From: JAVWIF01 sp036639635
Lineage (GTDB): Bacteria > Bacillota_I > Bacilli_A > Erysipelotrichales > Erysipelotrichaceae
Length of the DNA: 14,216 nucleotides
Reading direction: 5' to 3'
Assembly: GCA_036639635.1 (NCBI GenBank)
Contig: JAVWIF010000051.1
Coordinates: 1-14,216, forward strand
Part shown: in pieces, positions 5,777-14,189 of the stretch
Layout: the number at the start of each line of letters is the position of its first letter
How positions within the stretch are numbered: the stretch's first letter is position 1
The notes under the pieces: model-generated
What the model was told of the DNA's origin: nothing
What the model saw: the letters and a program-made list of their open reading frames with translations, nothing else
Database searches by the model: none
Made by a program: the position numbers and the translations under genes

Positions 5777-6544
5777 ATGGATCCAAATCAATTGTTAGAT
5801 ACAGTTAGTTATGCCGGTAAACTGATGATTCAAAGTGGTGCAGAGATTTATCGTGTAGAAGAAACGATGGTTCGTTTATGTAGAAGCTTTGAAGAAGTAA
5901 AAGATGCAGAGAGTTTTGTAACACCAACTGGTATTATGTTTTCAATTACAATTAGTAATACTACCTATACTAAAATTCTTCGTGTCCATAGTCGTGGGGT
6001 GGATTTAAACTGTATTGATCAAATTAACGATTTGTCTCGTAGAGCTACTACACAATCATTTAGCAATGAAGAATTAGCACTCGAACTTAAAGAAATAGCA
6101 CAAGGAAAACGCTATTCTTTTCCTGTTATTTTATTTTTTGGAGCGCTTAGCGCAGCAGGATTTGCATTATTTTTTGAAGGAAGTTATCTTGATGGAATCT
6201 GTGCATTCTTTATTGGGATTGTTATAAAACTTGTTAGTTGGTTAATGGAACAACGTGAATTTAATAGCTTTTTTACGAATGCAATAGCAGCTGGTATGGG
6301 AGCTATTTGTGCGCTTTTTTTTCATGAAATATTTAAAAGTACGGATGTCGATATTATGATTATTGCTAGTATTATGTTACTTGTACCAGGTCTTGCCATT
6401 ACCAACGCGTTACGTGATAGTGTAGCGGGAGATTATTTATCAGGAGTTGCACGCATGACAGAAGCATTTTTAGTTGCGATAGCAATTGCGGCAGGTATTG
6501 GATTTGTTTTAAGCTTATCCATTGGTATGAATGGAGGTGTCTAA
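5777..6544 (+). CDS. threonine/serine exporter family, large subunit (ThrE N-terminal domain, YjjP-like, 255 aa)
   Basis: The first half of a split ThrE-type exporter. In Corynebacterium ThrE both halves form one protein that exports threonine and serine. In E. coli the split pair YjjP/YjjB is linked to succinate export. The cytoplasmic N-terminal part has the family signature SGAEIYRVEETMVRLC (residues 20-35) and FVTPTGIMFSI (47-57). About five membrane segments follow from residue 117, with VPGLAITNALRDSVAGDY before the last. The start has AGTGAGGTGG just upstream. The partner gene begins 4 nt after the stop. The substrate (amino acid or dicarboxylate) cannot be decided from sequence. Confidence 0.92.
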   Translation: MDPNQLLDTVSYAGKLMIQSGAEIYRVEETMVRLCRSFEEVKDAESFVTPTGIMFSITISNTTYTKILRVHSRGVDLNCIDQINDLSRRATTQSFSNEELALELKEIAQGKRYSFPVILFFGALSAAGFALFFEGSYLDGICAFFIGIVIKLVSWLMEQREFNSFFTNAIAAGMGAICALFFHEIFKSTDVDIMIIASIMLLVPGLAITNALRDSVAGDYLSGVARMTEAFLVAIAIAAGIGFVLSLSIGMNGGV

Positions 6545-6548
6545 GTAG

Positions 6549-6998
6549 ATGATTAAAATTATTATTTCATCTTTTATGGCGACTTTAGGCTTTGGTATCC
6601 TATTCAATATTAAAGGAAAAAAATTAATTTTTGCAGGCATAGGTGGTGCGATAGGTGGCGTTCTCTATCATCTTGGGCTGAACCTTGGACTATCAAATAT
6701 GATGGCAATGTTTACAGCTTCTGTAGGATTTTCTTTATATTCAGAAATCTTGGCTAGAATCTGTAAGACGCCAGTTACGACCTTTGTGATTTGTGCATTG
6801 ATACCTTTGGTACCAGGTGGTGGTATGTATCGCATGATGTTACAAGCAATTCAGGGAGATGTAATGCAAGCGTTAACGATTGGATTAGAGACACTCTCTA
6901 TAGCAGGTGTGCTTGTACTAGGAATTCTTTTAGTTTCAACGATTATGAAAGCAATTTATAAACCAAAACGATGTTATAAAGTAGGTGAACAGAGATGA
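6549..6998 (+). CDS. threonine/serine exporter family, small subunit (DUF3815, YjjB-like, 149 aa)
   Basis: The second half of the split exporter, a small membrane protein with about four to five hydrophobic segments. It carries the hallmark IPLVPGGGMYRMM (residues 85-97), the counterpart of the VPG element in the large subunit. Its ribosome binding site GGAGGTG lies inside the end of the upstream gene. Its stop overlaps the next start (ATGA). Tight spacing implies that the two subunits are made together and form one transporter. Confidence 0.92.
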   Translation: MIKIIISSFMATLGFGILFNIKGKKLIFAGIGGAIGGVLYHLGLNLGLSNMMAMFTASVGFSLYSEILARICKTPVTTFVICALIPLVPGGGMYRMMLQAIQGDVMQALTIGLETLSIAGVLVLGILLVSTIMKAIYKPKRCYKVGEQR

Positions 6999-9286
6999 AA
7001 AAAGTGGAATTATTAGCTCCAGCAGGTTCTTTTGAAGCATTACGTGCTGCGGTCCAAAATGGTTGTGATGCATTGTATTTAGGAGGTGCTTCTTTTGGAG
7101 CACGTGCATTTGCTAACAACTTTGATGAAGAAGAGATGGCACAAGCAATTGCCTATGCTCATACGTATGGAGTGCGCGTTTATGTAACTGTGAATACTTT
7201 ATTAAAAGAAGATGAAATAGAAGCTTGTCTGTCTTATGTGAAACAATTACAAGCGCAAGATGTAGATGCCTTAATTATTCAAGATATTGGCTTATTTACG
7301 CTATTACATAAAGTGTTTCCAGATTTAGAGTTACATGCTTCTACTCAAATGCATGTACACAATCCTCAAGGTATTGAAGTGCTAAAAGAAATGGGAGCTA
7401 GTCGCGTTGTATTACCTCGTGAAACAAGTATTGAAGAAATACGAGAATATAGTAAACTGGGTATGGATTTAGAAGTATTTGTTCAAGGAGCGCTATGTGT
7501 ATCATATTCTGGACAATGCTTGATGAGTTCTATAACACTACAACGTAGTGGTAATCGTGGAGAATGTGCACAAAACTGTCGTATGCGCTATTCCTTAGAA
7601 AAACAGACTCCACAAGGGAAAGATATTTTAGAAACAAAAGGGGACTATTTATTAAGTCCTAAAGACTTAAATACATTAGCACTAGTACCACAACTGATTG
7701 AAGCTAATATTGCTTCTTTTAAAATAGAAGGAAGAATGAAACGTAGTGAATACGTTGGATATATGGTAGCATGTTATCGTAAAGCAATAGATGCGTATTA
7801 TAATAATGAAACTTTTATAATAGATAAAGCAATGCAAACAGATATGGAAAAGATATTTAATCGTGGTTTTACAAGTGGTCATATTTTTCATCAGATAGGA
7901 AGTCGTTTAATGAATCCTATACGACCAAATCATATGGGAATCGAAATTGGAACGGTGCAAAGTGTAACAAAAGATAAAATGCGCATCTTATTAACAAGTC
8001 CTTTATATCAAGGAGATGGTATACGCGTTTTAAATGAGCGTGAAGATGAAGGCTTTCGAGTAAATAAAATCTATAAGAATGGATTGTTAGTGAATCACGG
8101 AGATGTAAGTGATGTGATTGAACTTGATAAGCAAGCATTCATTGCCAAAGGAAGTAAGGTACTTAAAACGAGTGATGTAAAACAATTAAAAGAAATACAA
8201 GAAACTTATATGAATAACTTAAGAAGAGTAGAAATTAGCGCGACTTTTCAGATGCAAATAGGAAAAGTCGCATCTCTTAGTGTACAAGATGATGAAGGAA
8301 TGCATGTTCGTGTTGAAAGTAGTGTACTAGTTGAAAAAGCCTTAAAAAGCGCACTTGAAGAAGAACGCATAGAAGCACAATTAAGAAAGAGTAAAGATAC
8401 TCCTTTTGATTTTAAAGCAATCAACTTTGAAGTAGATGTTCAAAGTACAATGCCAATAAAAGAAATTAATCAGATGCGTAGAGAGGCTTTAGATAAATTA
8501 TTAACACTTCGTAAACAAAGACACGGAGTACGAAGAACTTGTGATTGTCCTACATTACCTTCTATTCGCATGCCAGAGAGTTCACCAATATATGTTGTAG
8601 TACATAGTGAGGAACAGTTTCGTGTCTGTAAACAAGCGAACATTGAACATATCTTTGTAAATGGTGGCGCGCTTGCTAAAAAACTTATAAAAGAAGGTGC
8701 TAAAGAGCGTCTTCCACGTGTTATGAAACACGAATATCATAACCATTTCGAAATGATACAAGAAATTGGTGGACTAAAGGAAGACCGTGCATTTATTAGT
8801 GATACTTCCTTAAATGTAACCAATGCATATAGTGCAAGTTTCTTATTTTCCCATAAAGCGAGTGGTGTCCTCTTTTCTTTAGAAAGTTCAATTGATGAAT
8901 GCATTCAAATTATCAATGCATACCATGAACAAACAAAGACCTATGGAAACTTTATCTATCCTATCTATGGACGTATTGAACTAATGATTAGTGAGTATTG
9001 CGTGATTCATGCCGTTGAAAAAGATAGTGATACTAAAGCATGTGGATTATGTAGAGGAAGTAATTCTTATGCTTTATTGGATATGAAAAAAAGAAAGTAC
9101 CCACTCCTTTGTGATGAAGATTGTCGTATGCATATTCTCAATGAAGACGCTAGAAATGATATCCATAAAATGGCACAATTAAAACAACATCATATGACTT
9201 CTTTTTTATGCGTGTTTACCAATGAAAATGAACAAGAAACAAGAGATATAATACGAGCTTTAAAAGTAGAAATGGAACGTACATAA
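6995..9286 (+). CDS. U32 family peptidase / RNA hydroxylase-like protein with DUF3656 (763 aa)
   Basis: The N-terminal part opens with ELLAPAGSFEALRAAVQNGCDALYLGG, typical of U32 proteins. The cluster Cys168-X6-Cys175-X15-Cys191-X3-Cys195 is the family's expected iron-sulfur site. Known relatives are E. coli RlhA (23S rRNA C2501 hydroxylation) and TrhP (tRNA U34 hydroxylation), and some are called collagenase-like peptidases. A beta-rich segment follows from about 310, then a DUF3656-like region at about 415-500, which points to the RlhA-type architecture. The C terminus adds a further domain with CGLC (683-686) and Cys706/Cys710. At 763 aa it is longer than E. coli RlhA. Its start overlaps the previous stop (ATGA). 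RNA hydroxylation is more likely than proteolysis, but the target is inferred. Confidence 0.9.
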   Translation: MKKVELLAPAGSFEALRAAVQNGCDALYLGGASFGARAFANNFDEEEMAQAIAYAHTYGVRVYVTVNTLLKEDEIEACLSYVKQLQAQDVDALIIQDIGLFTLLHKVFPDLELHASTQMHVHNPQGIEVLKEMGASRVVLPRETSIEEIREYSKLGMDLEVFVQGALCVSYSGQCLMSSITLQRSGNRGECAQNCRMRYSLEKQTPQGKDILETKGDYLLSPKDLNTLALVPQLIEANIASFKIEGRMKRSEYVGYMVACYRKAIDAYYNNETFIIDKAMQTDMEKIFNRGFTSGHIFHQIGSRLMNPIRPNHMGIEIGTVQSVTKDKMRILLTSPLYQGDGIRVLNEREDEGFRVNKIYKNGLLVNHGDVSDVIELDKQAFIAKGSKVLKTSDVKQLKEIQETYMNNLRRVEISATFQMQIGKVASLSVQDDEGMHVRVESSVLVEKALKSALEEERIEAQLRKSKDTPFDFKAINFEVDVQSTMPIKEINQMRREALDKLLTLRKQRHGVRRTCDCPTLPSIRMPESSPIYVVVHSEEQFRVCKQANIEHIFVNGGALAKKLIKEGAKERLPRVMKHEYHNHFEMIQEIGGLKEDRAFISDTSLNVTNAYSASFLFSHKASGVLFSLESSIDECIQIINAYHEQTKTYGNFIYPIYGRIELMISEYCVIHAVEKDSDTKACGLCRGSNSYALLDMKKRKYPLLCDEDCRMHILNEDARNDIHKMAQLKQHHMTSFLCVFTNENEQETRDIIRALKVEMERT

Positions 9287-10608
9287 TGAATACCGATATT
9301 ATCTTACACCAAAATGTCAAGAAGCTTTATCTACATTACTTATTACCTACTTTAATAGCACTTCTTTCCAACTCCATGTATTGTTTGGCTGATGTTTATT
9401 TCATTGCACAAGGAGCTGGAAGTAATGGTTTAGCGGCGCTCAATATAGCAATGCCTGTGTTCTCTTTATTTGCATCTATTGGTATGACATTAGGTGTAGG
9501 AGGAGCGACTATCATGGCAATTGCGGAAGGTAATCGCCATGATAAGTTACGTAATAAAGCATTTTCTTTAAGTATCTATACGATGGTTTTCATAGGTCTT
9601 ATTCTTTGTATAGGTGGTGCTATTTTTATTGAACCTTTAGCCTATGCGTTTGGTAGTAGCAAAGAATTATTACCAGAAGTAGTTGCTTATTTATTACCAA
9701 CAATGCTTTGCTCAATCTTTTTTATTCTGATGTATTCTTCTAGTATATTAATGCGCAGTGACCATGCTCCAAGAACGGCAATGATTGCAACACTTGTTGG
9801 AAATATTTCAAATATTATACTTGATTATATTTTTGTTATTGTCTTTAAGCAAGGCGTATTAGGAGCTTCTGTAGCAACTTGTATTGGAGCAATTTTAGTT
9901 GTTGTATGTATGAGCTCACATTTTTTTAGACATCAAAATAGCGTATATTTTACAAAAGATGTTGTTGATTTCTCGCTGTGGAAAAGAATGGTTAAAAATG
10001 GTCTTGGCAGTGGGCTTATGGAAATTAGTGTCGGAACAGTTACAATTGTTTTTAATTTTGTTATCTTACGATATGCGGATGCTGTGTTTTTAGCGGCCTT
10101 TGCGATTGTTACCAACATTGCCTATGTTTGCAAAGGTTTATTAAATGGATTTGCACAAGCAGCGCAACCTATTCTTTCTGTAAACTATGGAGCGCGTGCA
10201 TTCCAACGAGTCAAAGAAGGCTTAAAAATTTCTTTGCAATGTAGTATGATCTTTGCAATTACTTTATATGCCTTGTTGTTTTTCTTTCCTAATTTTGTTG
10301 CTTCGTTATTTGCGAATGGAGATGTAGCCTTAATTAGCAAAGCAGCACAAGGGATTCGTTTATATTTTAGTAGTCTTATATTTTCTGCTGTAATTACTAT
10401 GTTGTTATACTATTTTCAATCAATTGAAAAAGGAAACTATGCAAGTTTCATTGCTATATGTAAAGGATTTTTATTTGTATTAATTGGCTTATGTTTGTTA
10501 ATGTACCTATTTGGATTGAATGGTATTTGGTTAACAATGAGTTTTGCGGAAGCATTGAGTGTGTGCTTAGGTATTTATTTTATGAAACGAGTAGGAAGAG
10601 AAATATAG
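9286..10608 (+). CDS. MATE family efflux transporter 3 (440 aa)
   Basis: An inner-membrane MATE antiporter with about 12 hydrophobic segments. It has NSMYCLADVYFIAQGAG in the first helix region and QAAQPILSVNYGARAFQRV in the second half. It lacks the YNIVD element shared by MATE 2 and 4 and so belongs to another branch. The ATG overlaps the U32 stop by one base (TAATG) and no clear ribosome binding site precedes it, so translation is probably coupled to the U32 gene. Unlike MATE 2 and 4 it has no local MarR and is expressed with the ThrE-U32 operon. This suggests a constitutive or metabolic role rather than induced drug export. Substrate unknown. Confidence 0.92.
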   Translation: MNTDIILHQNVKKLYLHYLLPTLIALLSNSMYCLADVYFIAQGAGSNGLAALNIAMPVFSLFASIGMTLGVGGATIMAIAEGNRHDKLRNKAFSLSIYTMVFIGLILCIGGAIFIEPLAYAFGSSKELLPEVVAYLLPTMLCSIFFILMYSSSILMRSDHAPRTAMIATLVGNISNIILDYIFVIVFKQGVLGASVATCIGAILVVVCMSSHFFRHQNSVYFTKDVVDFSLWKRMVKNGLGSGLMEISVGTVTIVFNFVILRYADAVFLAAFAIVTNIAYVCKGLLNGFAQAAQPILSVNYGARAFQRVKEGLKISLQCSMIFAITLYALLFFFPNFVASLFANGDVALISKAAQGIRLYFSSLIFSAVITMLLYYFQSIEKGNYASFIAICKGFLFVLIGLCLLMYLFGLNGIWLTMSFAEALSVCLGIYFMKRVGREI

Positions 10609-10612
10609 TTTA

Positions 10613-10657
10613 GAGTAACAAAAAGATAGGAGTAATTTCCCTATCTTTTTGTTACTC
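10613..10657. terminator. bidirectional terminator between MATE 3 and the FAD/Rieske gene
   Basis: A perfect 18-bp stem (10613-10630 with 10640-10657) around a 9-nt loop. GATAGG/CCTATC forms the core and the adjoining A5/T5 gives a U-run on both strands. It starts 4 nt after the MATE 3 stop, and the stop codon of the convergent gene (10654-10652) lies inside the stem, so it serves both. Confidence 0.88.
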
Positions 10658-12154
10658 GATAATGTGGGGGTTCATAACATTAAGACCTTCACCATAGGCT
10701 CGCAAAGAGTGCGTAGCAGGACCTTTAATAATCTCCCCTTTATAAGAAAAACGTGAACCATGGCAAGGGCAATCCCATGTTTTATCAATCGTATTAAAAC
10801 TACATACACAACCAATATGAGGACATGTGATATCAACTATAAATAATTCATTTTGTTCATCACGATATACTCCATATGTATGAGAATCTATCTGCATTGT
10901 TTTACCTTCACCAATGCATGGGTATTCGTCTTCACTATCTTTAAATTTACTTTTTACAAAAGTATAAACGATATCCAAGTTTTCTTTAACATAAGGCAAT
11001 GAAAACAAATGAGATAAGCGTTGTGGCGAAAATAACATGCGATAGGGTGAACTTTGTCCTAAGGCAATGGCGCTTAATAGTTTGCCAGCAATATTGCTCG
11101 TAGTATTGCCCCATTTAGAAAAACCACTAGCAAATAATACATTTTCATTGTGTTTATCTAGCTTTCCAATGAAGGGTATTTTATCAAAGGTTACATAGTC
11201 TTGGCTTGACCATTCATAATCAATTGCTTCCATATAATCGAGTGCATGTTGTACAAAGCTTGCCTCGTTTTTTTCATCTTTATGACTACTTTTGTGATTA
11301 TTACCGCCTAGTAACAAATAGTCTTGGTTGAGTGTAAAAGAATGCACGGGTTGTTCAATATTTAACAGTGTATTTGGCAGGTCTATTTTGCTTTTTCCAC
11401 ATAGTACACTTTCTTGTTCACAAACCATTTTGGTAAAGTAAAGATGTCCATGATCAATAAACGGGAATTGTGATGTAAAAATCACTTTGTTAGCATGTAC
11501 TTTTTGATGGTTTACAAGTAGGGTATATGTACCATTCTCTTCTGCTATCATTGTTTCCACAGGAGAGTTTTCAAAGATGGAGATATCTTCTTCTACTACA
11601 ATTTCACTAAGTGCGAGTCCATATGCATAAGGATCAAACGTTGCTTGATAATGCATCGATAAGCAAGCTTCCATAGGAAAAGGCAGTGTTGGAGTAGTAG
11701 TATAATCACAAGGAATATGTAAGTCTAAATAGGCTTGATATTCATCTTGAAGTTCACATATTCTGGTAGCGTCTTGGGTATAGATACTTGTATCACATCG
11801 TTTAAAATCACAAGCTATATGATGCTTATTAATTATCTCTTCTATAGAATTTAAGGCTGCATTATTAGCTTCATAATATTGTTTAGCAAGAACAATATCA
11901 TAGTTCTTAATCATATCTTTATAAAGCAGTCCATGCTGCGCACTAACTTTACCATTGTTGCGACCACTCGCACCGTAACAGATTTGATTTGCTTCAATAA
12001 GGAATACATCATTTGTGGCTTTTCCTAAGTAATAAGCCGTCGACAATCCTGAGAGTCCTGCTCCAACGATAACAATATTCGCATCCATTTCTTTTTCGAT
12101 TCGAGGAAAACTCTTTTTATTTTTACTTTTTTCTATCCAATATGAATTTTTCAT
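10652..12154 (-). CDS. FAD-dependent oxidoreductase with C-terminal Rieske [2Fe-2S] domain, YhfW-like (500 aa)
   Basis: The N-terminal Rossmann fold has IVIVGAGLSGLSTAYYLG (residues 27-44, GxGxxG at 31-36) with the ribose-binding acid at the end of FLIEA, typical of the DAO/GlpD-like FAD family. The C-terminal Rieske domain has Cys444-Pro-His446 and Cys462-X2-His465 as cluster ligands. Cys449 and Cys464 are placed for the disulfide seen in bc1-type Rieske proteins. The length and order match Bacillus subtilis YhfW, whose reaction is not established. It appears cytoplasmic, with no signal peptide. The start has GAGGTG 5 nt upstream. It is divergent from MarR 2 and shares its operators. Electrons probably pass between FAD and the cluster. 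The substrate, perhaps an amine or amino acid, is unknown. Confidence 0.92.
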   Translation of the reverse strand: MKNSYWIEKSKNKKSFPRIEKEMDANIVIVGAGLSGLSTAYYLGKATNDVFLIEANQICYGASGRNNGKVSAQHGLLYKDMIKNYDIVLAKQYYEANNAALNSIEEIINKHHIACDFKRCDTSIYTQDATRICELQDEYQAYLDLHIPCDYTTTPTLPFPMEACLSMHYQATFDPYAYGLALSEIVVEEDISIFENSPVETMIAEENGTYTLLVNHQKVHANKVIFTSQFPFIDHGHLYFTKMVCEQESVLCGKSKIDLPNTLLNIEQPVHSFTLNQDYLLLGGNNHKSSHKDEKNEASFVQHALDYMEAIDYEWSSQDYVTFDKIPFIGKLDKHNENVLFASGFSKWGNTTSNIAGKLLSAIALGQSSPYRMLFSPQRLSHLFSLPYVKENLDIVYTFVKSKFKDSEDEYPCIGEGKTMQIDSHTYGVYRDEQNELFIVDITCPHIGCVCSFNTIDKTWDCPCHGSRFSYKGEIIKGPATHSLRAYGEGLNVMNPHIIE

Positions 12155-12208
12155 TTTTTCACCTCATATATATAAGCTTCCCCATTTTCAAGTTTTTTTA
12201 CAGAGGAA

Positions 12209-12236
12209 ATGATAAAATTATTAGTTGCACACGCAA
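12209..12236 (-). promoter_or_regulatory. candidate promoter of the FAD/Rieske gene
   Basis: On the minus strand, TTGCGT (12236-12231), a 16-nt spacer and TATCAT (12214-12209). The -35 falls inside operator O1, so binding there would block it. The leader would be about 45 nt. Confidence 0.5.
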
Positions 12237-12242
12237 CTAATA
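12219..12242. promoter_or_regulatory. MarR 2 operator O1
   Basis: A perfect 10-bp inverted repeat TATTAGTTGC-ACAC-GCAACTAATA. It covers the -35 elements of both divergent promoters. The TAGTTGC-N4-GCAACTA pattern is, from memory, a common MarR-family site in low-GC Gram-positives. Confidence 0.82.
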
Positions 12243-12253
12243 GGGTGTATACT
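12225..12253 (+). promoter_or_regulatory. candidate promoter of marR 2-MATE 4
   Basis: TTGCAC (12225-12230), 17 nt, then TATACT (12248-12253). Operator O1 covers the -35 and operator O2 lies over the expected transcription start, so the promoter sits between two repressor sites. Confidence 0.6.
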
Positions 12254-12254
12254 A

Positions 12255-12278
12255 ATATGGTTGCGCGTGCAACTAATT
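12255..12278. promoter_or_regulatory. MarR 2 operator O2
   Basis: The core GTTGC-GCGT-GCAAC (12260-12273) repeats the O1 core with the same 4-nt spacing. The right flank TAATT matches O1 and the left flank is degenerate, so binding is probably weaker than at O1. Its position at the transcription start suits repression. Confidence 0.75.
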
Positions 12279-12307
12279 GAAAGATAAGCAATATGAGGTG
12301 AAAAAGT

Positions 12308-12778
12308 ATGCAAGAAATAAGCAAATATGCATCTATAATCTATCGGAATGGACAAATGTATTTTGATGAAAAATTAGCGCCTTATCATATCGGCTGTGGA
12401 CAACAGTTTTTTCTGTTAAGAATTCATGACAATCCAGGATTGAACCAATATGAATTAGCAGCACAGGGAATGTTTGATAAAGGAACTACGGCAAGAGCAG
12501 TTAAAAAACTATTAGAACTTGGCTATATTAGACGTGAAATAGATGAAGAAGATCATCGTATTAGTAAATTGTATGTTTCTAGTAAGGGGGAGCCCTTCGT
12601 TGTTATTATTAGAGAAATGATAAAGGAATGGCACTTATGTTTAACTTCTAATTTAGATGAAAAAGAAAAAGACTTAGTAGACCAATTAATGAAAAAACTT
12701 GCAGATAACGCAAGTGAAACAATGAAAAAAGAACGAAAGAGGGATATGTATGGAACAAGTGATAGAAAAAAAGATTAG
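12308..12778 (+). CDS. MarR family transcriptional regulator 2 (156 aa)
   Basis: A MarR-type winged helix-turn-helix dimer. GCGQQFFLLRIHDNPGLNQYELA (from residue 29) leads into the helix-turn-helix. The recognition helix is near DKGTTARAVKKLLELG (58-73) and the wing has DEEDHRIS, with the D-x-R pair at Asp82-Arg84. Cys30 lies at the start of the second helix region, where the ligand pocket usually is. It is only distantly similar to MarR 1. GAGGTG lies 7 nt before the ATG. The 3' end overlaps MATE 4 by 29 nt. Two operators in its own promoter, also covering the divergent FAD/Rieske promoter, imply that it represses itself, MATE 4 and the oxidoreductase. Confidence 0.92.
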   Translation: MQEISKYASIIYRNGQMYFDEKLAPYHIGCGQQFFLLRIHDNPGLNQYELAAQGMFDKGTTARAVKKLLELGYIRREIDEEDHRISKLYVSSKGEPFVVIIREMIKEWHLCLTSNLDEKEKDLVDQLMKKLADNASETMKKERKRDMYGTSDRKKD

Positions 12779-14189
12779 AACAAAAAACCCATTGGGGTAT
12801 CAGCCAATCGGAAGTTTGTTATTGCGCTTTGCATTGCCTTCAGTAGTATCGATGTTAGTCAATGCACTCTATAATATTGTCGATCAAATCTTTATTGGAC
12901 AAGGCATTGGGTATTTAGGCAATGCAGCAACAACCATAGCTTTTCCAATCATGACTATTATTTTAGCAGTCGGAACAATGTTAGGGGCTGGTGGAAGTGC
13001 ATATGCAGCCATTAAACTTGGAGAAAAAAATGAAGAAGAAGCTGAGAATACACTGGGTAATGAGTTCTTAATGTTAGTTGTTATCGGATTGTTTATTACG
13101 GTATTTGGTTTATTGTTTTTAGATCCTATTTTAAATATTTTTGGAGCAACTCCTAGCAATATGCAATACTCTAAAGACTATGCAGGAATTATCTTATGTG
13201 GAACGGTATTTAATCTATTAGGAATTGGATTAAGTAATATGGCAAGAACAGATGGAAGTCCTAATGTAGCGATGTATAGTATGATTGTAGGTGCTATTTT
13301 AAATACGATATTAGACCCTATTTATATCTTTGTTTTCCATTGGGGAGTAAAAGGGGCTGCCTTAGCAACCATAACATCGCAAATTATTGGAGCCTTTATT
13401 TTGTTATATTACTTTACTAAAAAAGGAAATATGCGTTTACGTTTTGTACATATGAAATTAAAAATGAAAATATGTATTGCGGTATTTAGTTTGGGAATAT
13501 CAAGTTGTATTACACAAACCGCTGCTACTATTATGCAAGTTGTAATGAATAATTCCTTGGTTTATTATGGTAATCTAACGCCAACTGGTGGCGATGTTGC
13601 TTTAAGTGCTATGGGAATCGTTTTAAAAGTATCCATGATTATTACATCCATTTGTATTGGTATAGGAATTGGTGCACAGCCTATTTTAGGCTTTAATAAA
13701 GGTGCTAAGCAACCAAAAAGAATAAAACAAACATATAAACGTGCAGCACTAATAGCTACGCTTACATCCATTATTGGATGGCTTATTTGTTTGTTGATAC
13801 CAGGTATAATTTTGCAATTATTTGGAAGTGAAAGTCAAGTCTTTACGGACTTTGCCATTCGTTGTATGCGTATTTATATGTTTGGAATATTTTGTGCAGG
13901 TTTTCAAATAACGGCTACGAGTTATTTTCAAGCAACACGACAACCATTAAAGGCATCCTTGTTATCAATGATGCGACAGTTGATTTTATTAATTCCACTG
14001 TTATTAATTCTGCCAATGTTTTTTGGTTTAGATGGTATTTTATATGCAGGACCGATTGCTGATATTACAAGTGGTGTTGTAGTATTCTTCTTTATTCATC
14101 ATGAAATGGATAAACTTGAAAAAGAAATAAAACTAGAAACATGCGAAGAATTAGGCGTATTCAATGATGAACTTGTAACGCAGGAATAA
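12750..14189 (+). CDS. MATE family efflux transporter 4, MepA-like (479 aa)
   Basis: An inner-membrane MATE antiporter with about 12 hydrophobic segments, slightly longer than the other three because of an N-terminal and an acidic C-terminal extension. It has ALYNIVDQIFIGQGIG (residues 39-54), GAQPILGFNKGAKQ in the second half and MMRQLILLIPLLLILP near the end. These elements are close to those of MATE 2. The ATG lies inside the marR 2 gene, in another frame, with GAGGG 6 nt upstream. The overlap fixes co-expression with the regulator. Likely role: export of a compound sensed by MarR 2, possibly a substrate or product of the divergent FAD/Rieske enzyme. No terminator is visible in the remaining 27 bases. 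Confidence 0.93.
   Translation: MEQVIEKKIRTKNPLGYQPIGSLLLRFALPSVVSMLVNALYNIVDQIFIGQGIGYLGNAATTIAFPIMTIILAVGTMLGAGGSAYAAIKLGEKNEEEAENTLGNEFLMLVVIGLFITVFGLLFLDPILNIFGATPSNMQYSKDYAGIILCGTVFNLLGIGLSNMARTDGSPNVAMYSMIVGAILNTILDPIYIFVFHWGVKGAALATITSQIIGAFILLYYFTKKGNMRLRFVHMKLKMKICIAVFSLGISSCITQTAATIMQVVMNNSLVYYGNLTPTGGDVALSAMGIVLKVSMIITSICIGIGIGAQPILGFNKGAKQPKRIKQTYKRAALIATLTSIIGWLICLLIPGIILQLFGSESQVFTDFAIRCMRIYMFGIFCAGFQITATSYFQATRQPLKASLLSMMRQLILLIPLLLILPMFFGLDGILYAGPIADITSGVVVFFFIHHEMDKLEKEIKLETCEELGVFNDELVTQE

Larger units (their letters stand above)
12155..12305. repeat. 15-bp inverted repeat framing the divergent control region
   Basis: Both divergent leaders carry the identical ATATGAGGTGAAAAA, at 12169-12155 on the minus strand and 12291-12305 on the plus strand, placed at the ribosome binding sites. 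Part of the match is forced by the shared GAGGTG. The flanking bases are not. Confidence 0.6.
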
